Part shown: piece after piece, positions 46,267 to 56,847 of the stretch
Layout: the number at the start of each line of letters is the position of its first letter
Numbering within the stretch: position 1 is the first letter of the stretch
NCBI GenBank assembly: GCA_900073065.1
Contig: FJOG01000014.1
Span: 856,803-920,802, forward strand
DNA length: 64,000 nucleotides
Reading direction: 5' to 3'
From: Phialocephala subalpina
Taxonomy: Eukaryota; Ascomycota; Leotiomycetes; Helotiales; Mollisiaceae
Made by a program: the position numbers and the translations under genes
The notes under the pieces: model-generated
Database searches by the model: none
What the model was told of the DNA's origin: nothing
Seen by the model: only the letters and a program-made list of their open reading frames with translations

Positions 46267-48759
46267 ATTGAGTCTTAACGAGATGTGGTGGTTTTGTTTA
46301 ATATCGTACAATCAATAGGTAGGAAGGGTTGTAAATCTCTCGATCTGTAAGGCAATTATCAGCTTGTGTTGCAGTTGTATTGAAGAGGCGTGGTACAGAG
46401 ATTGGTCTTGACGAGAGTGGCGGGAGTGTTTGACTGATCTCGATGGGAGCTACACAATGTGGGCACCCCGGATGACCAAGTTAAGAAAGCTGATCGGGAA
46501 TATGTGGATGTTGAGAAGGAAGGTGGAAGGCAGTATGGAACAGTGATAATGCGCAGTCCTTAGTGAGCGCGGCTGATCAAAGTTGAAGACGATCCAAGCT
46601 TGCCCAGATGTCAACGATGATTTTGATCAGCCTTGTGTCTTGGAGCAAAGGAGAACCTCAGCTGACACAATTGGCTGTAAATATGAGATATGACAACGGA
46701 GGGGCACCAAATTTGTGTTGACAGGTATGCACAAGCAACGTGGGTTGGCAACGCGTTGTTGTGGGTGCAGAAGACAGTTGATGGTTGAAAGAGTATCACG
46801 TACCGCTTGTTTTCTTGTTCTCTCGAGAACTACCGTGCGAGTCACTCGAGATCTGGACAGCGAAGCTGTTACTCAATTATAGAAAGAGGTTTTCGGAATA
46901 TGGAGTTGTATGTGATGGATCGGTGGTGATTGGGGGGTTTTGTAGATAAAAAGACATTTGAGGCGGTAATCAAGCGAGCTTCACGATGTCCCAAAACGGC
47001 AAGGACTAAAAGCAGACCGCAACACCAACTGGGAAGGAGAGACCAGCAATTCAACGTCCAAATGGAGGAACAGCCTCTCTATGAATTTATGACCAATGGA
47101 TTTCATAGGAAGGCAAGAAGCATGCAATTAATGGCAGATTGTGCGACCACCTGGCTCTAAGTCAACGGCAAAGCACCAACGCGGTGTCGACTGCCTGCAA
47201 GTACCATCCTACCTCCATGCATTTTGGTGCCTTGCTTACAGTACTACAGGAAGCAAAATATCTGAGTGCAGGACTCCGTCGTCAGACCCGAATATTCCTC
47301 CAGCCCGTACATTAAAATGGCAACTCATACAAGACGAACCAGGCGGCGGAGCACCCGCAGAAGTATCCTCGGGAGACGCTTTGAACTGCATACCTGCCCT
47401 AAAAGCGAGCTCGTCCGTCAGAGCCTCGCATGTACTCCATCGCGAACGAAAGAACAATAGAATTCCCGCAGTAGAGAAGGTATAGTGCGTGGTTCCGATC
47501 CTGATGCACGCATCAAGGAGCCTGAGAGTGGCCGCATCGTCAAAAACATGCCCGACACATTCAAGGGTCTCTGGTGGCCGAAGTTATGGAAATAGCTGGG
47601 GTTCGCATTCCCGTGTGGAACCAAACACCGAAGACGATATTAAACAACAGGCATGGAAGTTCACCAAATCAAGGCCCGTTCTGGAGGCGAAGCAAAACCC
47701 TGTCAAAACAAGCTGTTTAGGCCCAAGCCTTTATTTAGGTCCTTGTGCAGCTTCACCAAAGGACATGACTTGGCCACCAGATTGGCCTGACATTGGACCT
47801 TTGCCAAAATATACCTTGAAATCTCAGCATCCAGTATATGCTCAAGTCTCAAGGTATCTTGTACTTTCATTCCAGTGCCCTCAGAAAATACATCGTCTCC
47901 CACTTATGTGGGCGAATGACTGATGTCTCTTCAGAAGTCCTGTAGCTATTCTTTGAAAGTAACACAGGGGCATTAGCACCTTTGATGTATTGTCTTTGCT
48001 AGTTTGTCATTGACGCTTTGCACTTCATGCCCAATACGGACAGCTCTCTCATTCTCCCAGCCATACCTGGACTTTCTCGAGCGGGGCTAGGCACCTCTGC
48101 CCGTGAGTGAGCTGACTGAAGAAAGGCCCAGAAAGTCCAGACAGGGCTGAGATATTGAAAGCGCTGCTGGTAACACATCAAATAGGCCATAGCCCCGATT
48201 ATCCTCACCAGAGGCTCAGAGCTAGCTTGGTCCATAGACGATGGCGCAACAGCGCTGAGGTATGCAAGAGACATCTGTCCCTTTGGCCCATATATAAAAG
48301 AGGCCTTCTGGCCTTTGGGGATTGATAAAGCGTTGTATACTGTAGGTCGACTGTGGTGCGCGGACACATAAATGTCGAATAAAATGGACGTTGGCAAAGA
48401 GCTTGAATTGGGAATAATGCAATGTCTCAGATGTCGAAGTACTTTACAACGGACTCCAAGAGGCGATTACACAAGACGTAGAAGTTCACTTTGCTCAAAG
48501 CTACTTGAGATTTTGTTGTACTGCATGTTTCTGATAGGACGTTGGTCGCGAGCGATCGAATGCAGATTTGAAGCATCCCGCTCGGACCATGGATCTAACC
48601 CTCTCTCGTTAGCAGCTCATCGGTTACAGGTCCAATGAACTCTTATTTGTTTCCAACCTCTTGGGGTACTATCAGGACAATAGTTTCGCCGAACCGATAT
48701 CGGCATAGATATTTTGAAGCTGTGATTTTTCTGCTCGTTCAGTAGTTCCCGAGACAATC
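46267..48759. other. 2.5-kb gene-poor stretch
   Basis: Between the start of the RGG-rich gene and ACO2. Several 60-145-codon frames occur on both strands (for example 47141-47485, 47489-47923, 47999-48397 minus) with no domain, no splice partner and biased composition. I do not call them genes. Confidence 0.45.
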
Positions 48760-51230
48760 ATGGCGCTGGGGATGCTGGGTACAAGCAGGCTTGCTCTGAG
48801 GGTAAGTCTCACTCTGGAACATAATCGGCCTGTCAATTGACCCCATTACAGAGCCAAGCAAGCCTCCTCAGACCTCACTTCGCCCGCAGTCTTGCAACAG
48901 TCACAAAATCTACAGCTGGGTACTCGCCGGATATCGAGTCTCGAACCCCACCTTACCCGAAGCTCCTCAAGAGATTGCATGAAGTTCGACGAGTACTAGG
49001 TTCTACTAGACAACTTACTCTGGCCGAGAAGATCTTGTATTCACATCTCGACAACCCCGAAGAAGCACTCCTTACCAATACCGACAATGGATCCAATATC
49101 AGAGGAAACGCGAATCTCAAGCTCAAGCCGGATCGAGTGGCAATGCAGGATGCTTCGGCACAGATGGCTCTCCTACAATTCATGACCTGCAATCTTCCTT
49201 CGACCGCCGTTCCAGCAAGCATACACTGTGACCATATGATTGTGGGGGAGAGAGGGGCGGATGTTGATCTACCAGAGTCAATCAAGGGGAACAAGGAGGT
49301 CTTCGATTTCTTGGAGTCTGCGGCGAAGAAGTACGGCATTGAGTTCTGGCCACCAGGAGCTGGTATCATTCATCAGACTGTCTTGGAGAACTATGCTGCG
49401 CCGGGCTTGATGATGCTAGGTACCGACAGTCACACACCAAATGCAGGTGGACTGGGAGCTATTGCAATTGGCGTCGGTGGTGCTGATGCTGTAGATGCCC
49501 TCGTTGACGCTCCCTGGGAGCTGAAGGCGCCAAAGATTCTCGGTGTCAGACTTGAGGGTCAATTGAATGGATGGGCTTCGCCAAAGGATGTCATACTTGC
49601 CCTTGCCGGAAAGCTGACCGTCCGAGGTGGAACTGGATACATTATTGAGTACTACGGCCCAGGTGTGGACTCCTTGAGCTGCACAGGCATGGCTACGATA
49701 TGTAATATGGGGGCAGAGGTTGGAGCTACAACATCCCTCTTCCCATTCTCCACACGACATATCCCATACCTCGAATCAACGCATAGGTCGTCTATTGCTC
49801 TGCAAGCTCAGACCATTGCCTCTTCACCATCCCTCGTCAACATGTTGAGAGCTGATGAAGACGCTCAATACGACGAATCGATCACAATCAACCTCTCCAT
49901 ACTCGAGCCCCATGTCAACGGACCTTTTACCCCCGATTTGTCGACACCATTGTCCGTCTTCGCCAAGGCAGTCAAGACCAACAATTGGCCAGAGACAGTG
50001 TCAGCAGGTCTTATTGGCAGCTGCACAAACAGCTCTTACCAAGATATGGCTAGAGCAGAGGACCTGGTCAAGCAAGCCAATGCTGCAGGGTTGAAGCCAG
50101 CAACCGACTTTTTCATTACCCCAGGCAGCGAGCAGATTCGAGCAACTCTTGAACGAGACTCTACACTCGAGACCTTTGAGGATGCTGGTGGAATCGTCTT
50201 GGCCAACGCCTGCGGTCCTTGTATAGGACAGTGGAAGCGTACTGACAACGTTGTGAAAGGAGACCATAACGCCATCTTCACCTCATACAATCGAAACTTC
50301 AGAGGTCGGAATGACGGAAACCCAGAGACCATGAACTTCCTCGCATCACCAGAAATCGTGACTGCCATGTCCTACGCTGGCAGTACGACCTTTAACCCCT
50401 TGACCGACTCCCTTACCACTCCATCAGGAGCCACTTTCCGGTTCTCTCCACCAACCGGTGCCGAACTCCCAGCTTCAGGCTTTGAGATTGGCAATCCTGA
50501 ATTCCTCCCAACATCGGCCGCCCCTTCACCAGAAACCGAAGTCGTCGTCTCTCCCACATCCGACCGACTCGCCCTCCTCGAGCCCTTTGCTCCATTCCCC
50601 GAAAGCGATCTCAAAGGTCTGAAGGTCCTCTATAAAGTCACCGGCAAATGCACAACAGACACCATCTCTGCCGCCGGTCCCTGGCTCAAATACAAAGGCC
50701 ATCTACCCAACATCAGTGCCAATACCCTGATCGGAGCTGTCAACGCCGCTACAGGAGAGGTCAACATCGCATACGATTTCGATGGCAGCACATCTGGCAT
50801 TCCTGAACTCGCACAAAAGTGGAAGGACCAAGGTCTTGAATGGCTTGTTGTAGCAGAAGATAACTACGGTGAGGGATCAGCTCGTGAGCACGCTGCCTTG
50901 CAACCACGATATCTTGGCGGAAGAGTCATCCTCGCGAAGAGCTTTGCTCGTATCCACGAGACAAATTTGAAAAAACAGGGTGTTGTGCCTCTGACATTTG
51001 CCAATGGCGAGGATTATGGCAAGATTGATGCTTGTGATGAGGTTGACACGGTCGGACTGTACGATACCTTGAAGAATGGTGGGGAGGGTGAGATTAGGGT
51101 GAAGGTCAAGAAGGCGAAGACGGGAGAGGAGGTGATGATTAAGACGAGGCATACGTTGAGTGAGGATCAGTGCGGATTCATTCTAGCGGGCAGTGCGTTG
51201 AATTTGCTTGCCAAGATGAACCACCCATAG
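48760..51230 (+). CDS. ACO2: Mitochondrial aconitase paralogue (ACO2 type)
   Basis: Two exons (48760-48801, 48852-51230) give 806 residues. The N-terminus (MALGMLGTSRLALR, then HFARSLATVTKS) is a mitochondrial presequence. The catalytic body is a complete aconitase: CDHMIVGERGAD, TDSHTPNAGGLGAIAIGVGGAD, the iron-sulphur ligands in GSCTNSSYQDM and NACGPCIGQWKR, and the swivelling domain with DNYGEGSAREHAALQPRYLG. The sequence looks like the second mitochondrial aconitase of ascomycetes. In yeast and Aspergillus that enzyme dehydrates homocitrate to homoaconitate in lysine biosynthesis, rather than serving mainly in the citrate cycle. That assignment to ACO2 over ACO1 is from family resemblance and would need a tree. 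Confidence 0.9.
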
Positions 51231-51923
51231 ACGGGATGAATTTGCACGATTGCCTGATTGTAGAGTATACGGAGTTTTCTGGACATGCGAAAAGTTCAAT
51301 GATATCCTTGTTTATGATGCCAAAAGGCTCCACCTTGGTGTTTACATCGATTGGTAGTGACCCAAGCAAAGAAGGACAATCCGGTCACCGAGCACCGAGC
51401 ATGGGCGTGCTACGGAACTCTTGTTCTGGCTTCTGATTGTGGACCGAGTTACGGTCAGTTCGGGGACAATGTCGAGTGACATCAAGTTCGCAAATCCGTG
51501 CTCGGGAAGATGAAAGTGGAACAGATGCGCGAAAGAGAAGTCACGCTTTCACATCTCACACGTCCCAGAGGGATCCCCGATCTTTCGGTGGCCGCTGAAG
51601 TCCCAGAAAGCTTGGGACTCTGTTCACTGCCGGTACAGAAAACGGGACCTAAAGAAGTACCTGCTGGACCATCGAGCTAGGACCCAGTGGGTCTGCATCT
51701 GAAGTCATGTCCTAGACTTCTTTTGACTTGGCGTTCATCATCAAATGGACTTACCTACCAGGTATCTTTAATAAATGTGCCCATGAAACTCTTCGCTCCA
51801 AATACCTTCGAAAACCGAGACATCTCAATTCACCTGCATTTCAGCAGCAGCCCGTTATACGATTGGCGACAGTCGCTTCCTACCATGAACGCCACAGAAG
51901 CGTCGACTCCGATTTCACGACAA
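51231..51923. other. Intergenic stretch
   Basis: 693 bases after ACO2. Nothing convincing. Confidence 0.45.
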
Positions 51924-52239
51924 TGCCCGCACTTTTCACCAAAATCGCAGAACTGCCAAAGAGCTACGATTGGAGATCTTTGAAGCCGCTATAGAAAATG
52001 AGAAAGACTTTCAGCAACCGATGCTCAGAACCAAAATCCGTTCAGAACCAAGATTCATTGACGAAGCCATGCCCATCTATCATAAGCAGAACTTCAAACT
52101 TACCAAAGACAATGCGGTACTATTCTACAGATCTGTCCCTCGCAATGTTTTCATGGAAGTGGTCAGACACATCACCATTGAGTGGGAAGGCAATTTGTGT
52201 AGTTTAATCGGCATGATGTTCTCTCGGAATCACCTGTAG
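51924..52239 (+). pseudogene. F-box-like gene copy A, frameshifted and truncated
   Basis: An ATG at 51924 reads FTKIAELPK, and the next frame continues as KELRLEIFEAAIENE. Losing one base just after ELP splits what was ELPxELRLEIFEAA, an F-box/2EXR-type opening motif. The second frame carries IDEAMPIYHKQNFKLTKD and RHITIEWE and stops at 52237-52239, much shorter than copy B. A frame at 52259-52464 may be another fragment. F-box proteins select substrates for SCF ubiquitin ligases; this copy is unlikely to work. Confidence 0.55.
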
Positions 52240-53308
52240 TCAATAGCCATGGATCTTTGCAACATTCCAAGGAATGTGTTCAATAGCTTTTTGTTGGAAT
52301 TTAATGTTTGGGTCTGGATTCTTTGGCACATCTTCCAAGCCCCAATTCGTCCAAGAAGGAGTGCAAAGACAACCACGATATTTCTGCATCACGAGGATCA
52401 AGGAAAAATTCTGCAGTACATAGGCTCGCTGAATGCACGTTTTAGAGTCTGCGGACAGCTGTAATCTGTTTCAATGGGCAACACAATTGAGACCTGGGTC
52501 TGGCATCCCACTGTGTAGCGCCAGGAGTGGTGGAACCAGCCATTTTGATACCGGTCCTTAGTCAGGATTGACATACGATTGTACTTTGAGGCCAAGGGCT
52601 GAGAAATGGAGGATGATTTAAGAAGCAACTGGCGTAGCGAGACATTGTTGGTTTGTGTTGGTGTGGGAGACACTGGGAAAATGAATACTGGAGCAAAGCA
52701 CTTCTAAAAATTGAAACGCACGCCCCTATATATGCCATCTGATAGTTCGTTCATTCCAGCAGACTAATTGAAGGATTGAGATGGGTTTTGTCTACCACTT
52801 GAAGTCAAAGTTTTCTTTGATGTTTTCGCCGTTGAGATGACCAAGCGAGAAGTTGCTTCAGGCTTTGCTCACTAAAACTCCAGCGACTCGACCCCTGTAA
52901 ACAGGGCTGGGTCGCTGACTCCGGAGCGCTCAGGGCTATCTCAGCGCCAACTTCACAACTCATTCATGATGTGGGAGCTACGCCAAAAGCGACCAAAATA
53001 CTGGCCAACCCGAATACCCACGATGCCCTAGAATTATGAATGACTTGCTGTACCATCGGTGGATGGGTTAGTCATAGCCACAAATTGCGTTGATGCCTCA
53101 CTTTTACGCATTACTGTTGTTGTCATTTGTTGCGGGTGTTCGGACAAACCCCTTTCTTGCTCCCTTACCCCAGTAACGTTTCGCTGTTGGAGAATCACAG
53201 CGCTAGAACCTTGAGATTTCTACTGTCAGACTGTCAGAAAACTAAGTATAAGTATGTTCACTGGAATAGAAGTTGGTATCATTACGCTACTCCAGCTTGT
53301 TCAATCAA
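52240..53308. other. Spacer between F-box-like copies A and B
   Basis: About 1.1 kb. It may include the degraded 3' part of copy A (52259-52464) and the promoter of copy B. Confidence 0.4.
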
Positions 53309-54037
53309 ATGGCCTCTCCACAACGTGCAACGACAGCAATTTCGCCTTGGAAGAACCTCCCACCAGAGCTCAAAATGCGGATTTTCGAGTCGCTTGATCT
53401 GGTTTTTGAGATACAGCCAGGCACTTTCGTACCCGACAACTTGACTGCTTTCTGTCTCTCAAAGTCTGACAAAACCGGATCTAATGGTGCTAAAGCTGCC
53501 CTCAAGATTTACCATGAAAGAAACTTTGTCATGACCCGACAAACCCTGGGTCGTTGGAACACCCTTAATCGCCACCAATTAATGAGGATTCAACATCTGT
53601 ACATTGTCTTGGACAGTGACACCGGTCCCGTTTCCGCTGCTCTATTGAACGGCAATTCTCTGTACACAAACAACAATCTTCACTCAATCACCATCGATCT
53701 TTCCCGCATGATTGTACCACCATCTCTCCGGGTCCAAAACTCATGGGAGAGCCGTATCATGTCGGTGATTATTTCTTTAATTGAAACTTCGAATGGATGT
53801 GTCAACAAGGTCAGCTTGGTCCTCGGAGCTGCACAGTGCCCTGCAGCGTATGTCATAGTACATTCTCTAAGAAGGGTGTTCTGGAGCATTACACCTAGTT
53901 TCATTCGCCGCCTCAGTAGTAGAAATTTGAAAGAGCAGGTGTGGTCAGCTAGTCGGGATATTATAGCTCAAACCCTCCTGTTGTCAAAGAGTAACGGCGA
54001 CCAAGTTCGCACCTATGCAGAGGCAGCCTCATCCTGA
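53309..54037 (+). CDS. F-box-like protein, copy B (intact)
   Basis: A single exon of 242 residues from the ATG at 53309 (MASPQRATTAISPW). NLPPELKMRIFESLDLVFE near the start matches the opening helix pair of F-box or 2EXR proteins. ALKIYHERNFVMTRQTLGR is a block shared with copy A, and LHSITIDLSRM with copy C. The rest is helical with no repeat domain. F-box proteins are substrate receptors of SCF ubiquitin ligases. Here the similarity is limited to the N-terminus, so the function is tentative. Flanked by two broken relatives on the same strand. Confidence 0.6.
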   Translation: MASPQRATTAISPWKNLPPELKMRIFESLDLVFEIQPGTFVPDNLTAFCLSKSDKTGSNGAKAALKIYHERNFVMTRQTLGRWNTLNRHQLMRIQHLYIVLDSDTGPVSAALLNGNSLYTNNNLHSITIDLSRMIVPPSLRVQNSWESRIMSVIISLIETSNGCVNKVSLVLGAAQCPAAYVIVHSLRRVFWSITPSFIRRLSSRNLKEQVWSASRDIIAQTLLLSKSNGDQVRTYAEAASS

Positions 54038-54517
54038 GCTCATGGATCAACAGCCATTAATGATGTCTCTCTGATCAAGACCATTATTTTTAATGACGCC
54101 TCAATGCATTATATTTTACACCAAATTAAAAGCTCTCAGAATACATGGACTCATGTCAGTCCTTGAGTAATCTTCGGTGATCTGGCATCAGATGGTCGTC
54201 CTTCTTATTACCCATGCTTCTACTTGTCATGATACCATGTTATTTTGCTACTTCTAACTTATAGTCAGAAGTCTTCTCAGTAAATTGAGGCTGCTCTGTG
54301 ATACAAAAAGTCATCCTGACTTATTCTAGCAAACCCCCTTTCCCGCTCGCTTAGCAAAATGTCCAGCAACACTTCGCTGTCTCATCGTCAAAAAAAAAAT
54401 GTCATGCCACAGCTTTGTACAAGCTGGTAATAGCAAGCTCTGTGGACAATAATAACATGTAGGAGCTACGCATGACCCTTTAAAGCCCCAGCTCCAACTG
54501 TTCATTGTATCGAAGAA
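54038..54517. other. Spacer between F-box-like copies B and C
   Basis: 480 bases. A motif near 54331-54385 (caaacccccttt ... cacttcgctgt) resembles the region upstream of copy B near 53142-53183 (caaacccctttc ... gtttcgctgt), which supports a duplication. Confidence 0.4.
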
Positions 54518-55268
54518 ATGAGTTCTGCCAATTCGAAAGTGGAAGCCCCACCCCAAACTTACGATGTCCGCAAATTTACCCAGTATCCATATAATTATCT
54601 AGAAATTCAAGACTTGATCTTCATCTTCCTCGACTTCGAGATAAGACCGGATGGCTTCGAACTCGTTGGCCTGGCCGCCATACAAAGTTCGAACCCGAAC
54701 AATTACCCCCTCGCTCGTGAATACTGCAATCGAGTGAACTCCTTTCTGAACCCTAGCTCCCCCTATCAGCTCCAAAATAGACAACTCGATCCAAGTGCAG
54801 ATCGATATTTGCCAGGTATCAAGCATCTCGTGATACAATTGGGAGCCGACGACATACGACCAAAGTTTCAGGAATCTGGCAAACAACCCACTCGCAATCA
54901 TGCAGCCCGTGAACAAGCTTGGAACGGTAGCCTTAGATTTGTCGAGCCACCGCGATACTGAATGCATAGAGAGGTCTTTGATTGATGACATGGTGTATAT
55001 GGTTCGAGATTTGGTTCGAACATCTAAAGGACGAATTTATGAGGTGAAACTTATAGTGCGAGATAAAAGATACAATCTTCAACTCGGGAGGATAAAGCAC
55101 CATCTCAGTTGGAGACTAGGAGTCAAGAACCCAAGTCACCACAAGGTAACTGCAAAGAGATTGATGGTGTGGACTTGGGAGGGTGAAGGCAAAGAAATTG
55201 CTGAGGCAATCCAGAGGACAGACTTGGAGGACGAACCAACTCTCCTTTCTTGGATAGGATTATTTTGA
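54518..55268 (+). pseudogene. F-box-like gene copy C, frameshifted
   Basis: The ATG opens MSSANSKVEAPPQTYDVRKF, and the frame reads to GIKHLVIQLGA, then continues out of frame to a stop at 54961. From about 54845 the family match is in the next frame (TTYDQSFRNLANNPLAI, then VALDLSSHRDTE and VRTSKGRIYEVKLIVRDK), ending at 55268. The second frame aligns with LHSITIDLSRM and ETSNGCVNKVSLVLG in copy B. A stop at 54831-54833 bounds the second frame, so the shift lies in a short window near 54840-54860. No intron explains it. It lacks a clear F-box opening. Confidence 0.55.
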
Positions 55269-55455
55269 TGGGTTGCTTCGAGTGACGAGTTACCCTCGTT
55301 GACCGGAATACAGCTGAAGTTCCCCATGGATGTACCAAGTATGCTTCGATCATTGAAATGCGAAGAATTTGAGTTCGGAAAACGACCTAATTTTCTTTCG
55401 TTTCCTCCAATATGTGACAGCGCTCGCATTCATCTCGAGATATATTTCTCAGCCC

Positions 55456-55914
55456 TCATCTGTATCTCTTCGTCCCATGTTGATCAACAACCTCACAGAT
55501 ATCCTCCACACACTTCCACTCCTCCTTCTCCCAACCCCACCCACCACTCGCCCTCCAACTCCCCACAATCCTCCTAATTTCCGCAAATAACGCATCTGCC
55601 TTCTTCTTCTTCTGCTCCCTCTCCGGCACATCATCCTCGTGCGCCTCCTCCATCGCCCATATCTCCAAATCAAGACTATACATCTCCCTCAAGAGAGCTG
55701 CGCATCGTGCTACCTCTTTCGCTTTGTTCTGAGAGGAGAACTGAGGAGGTGCGTGTTCGGGACGCTTTGATTTCGGAGCCTTGTCTCGGGACGAGGAGAA
55801 AAATTTCTTCATTTCTGGTCCGTTTTCGGGGTCGGGAGGGGGTCTGAAGACGGCGCGTTTGTCGTCGAGTTGGAAGCCGTTTTCTGGTGGTGGACGAGAG
55901 AGACCGCAACCCAT
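55456..55914 (-). CDS. Small putatively myristoylated and palmitoylated protein
   Basis: A single exon of 152 residues from the ATG at 55914. The protein starts MGCGLSRPP: Gly2 with Ser6 fits the N-myristoylation rule, and Cys3 would be palmitoylated, so it is expected at the plasma membrane or an endomembrane. The N-terminal third is Pro-rich. The C-terminal two thirds are charged and helical (KEVARCAALLREMYSLDLEI, then REQKKKKADALFAEIRRIV), probably a coiled coil, with a Trp-rich end (WGWEKEEWKC). The frame is open upstream to 56112, but the MGCG start is the sensible one. No family recognised. Confidence 0.65.
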   Translation of the reverse strand: MGCGLSRPPPENGFQLDDKRAVFRPPPDPENGPEMKKFFSSSRDKAPKSKRPEHAPPQFSSQNKAKEVARCAALLREMYSLDLEIWAMEEAHEDDVPEREQKKKKADALFAEIRRIVGSWRASGGWGWEKEEWKCVEDICEVVDQHGTKRYR

Positions 55915-56847
55915 GGTCTTGAAGTGAGGAAGGAAATATTGAAGACGAAGGTCATGTCCAGCTTGCAGACAAGGCTTAAGTGATTGGCTAGATGAATGCA
56001 GTACTATCTGGAAGCGTTGTAATTTCGAGGCTGCGAGGGGTTGATCGATCCCTGTCTGTACGGTGAAAGAGTAGTAAAGAGTTGCTTGATGTACAGCTGC
56101 CATCTCCTCCAAATGAAGAGAAGGCTGCGATGGAATTCAAGCAGTATCGGCGTGGGAGAAGCGCCCAAGGCTGAGCAGCTTGGTCTCAGAATCGAATCAG
56201 GTGCCAGGAATGGGAATGAGCTGTTCACTAAACAAAGCCTACGCTATCGTTCATCAGCTGTCGCTGAACAAGAACGGAAGTCGAATGCACCAGACAGTGA
56301 GGTATCGGACATGTCCCAAGCCTCCACTAAGAAGCTGGAGCTTTTAGTATCAGACTGTTCAGACACCTGCAGGAGCACAAGGGTGCGATAATAAACGTCT
56401 TGGGAGCCTTGTGGCTATGCCGAAGACTTGCAGTGCAGGTACAGGGCATGGTTGGTGAGCGAATGCGGAGAAACAACGCGAGGCTGAAGATCTTGGGACC
56501 TGGTTCGTGGAGCAAGACATGCATGTCTCGGTGATCACAATGTGGCGCTTCTGGAGCACCTTTTTGGTGTGCTGCAGCTACCCCTGCGAGGCGTCTTCGA
56601 TGGGCTGCATGTATGCAACCACAGTGGCTAATTGATACAGACACACTGTCCTCGTTCATATCATAGCCTTGTGTGGGGTTGCTTGACAGCATCAGGATTT
56701 TGAAATGTTTTATTGGGTATATTGTGAAGTGTTCATCCTTCCTCGGAACTCTATATACGAGATCTTCAATTGTCCGACATATGCTAACAAATTCAAGACA
56801 CAACTCTGATGACGCCGAAAAAGGAGTTATTGATACCATCTCAAGCT
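55915..56847. other. Intergenic stretch
   Basis: 933 bases upstream of the MGCG gene and downstream of the Hsp70-like gene. Nothing supported. Confidence 0.45.

Noticed and set aside
47141..47923. Two overlapping plus-strand frames of 114 and 144 codons
   Set aside because: No domain, no splice partners, and comparable frames exist on the other strand.
51640..51680. Local similarity to the linker of tandem-family copy 3 (KEVPA...GPS)
   Set aside because: Too short and of low complexity; no other family motif nearby.
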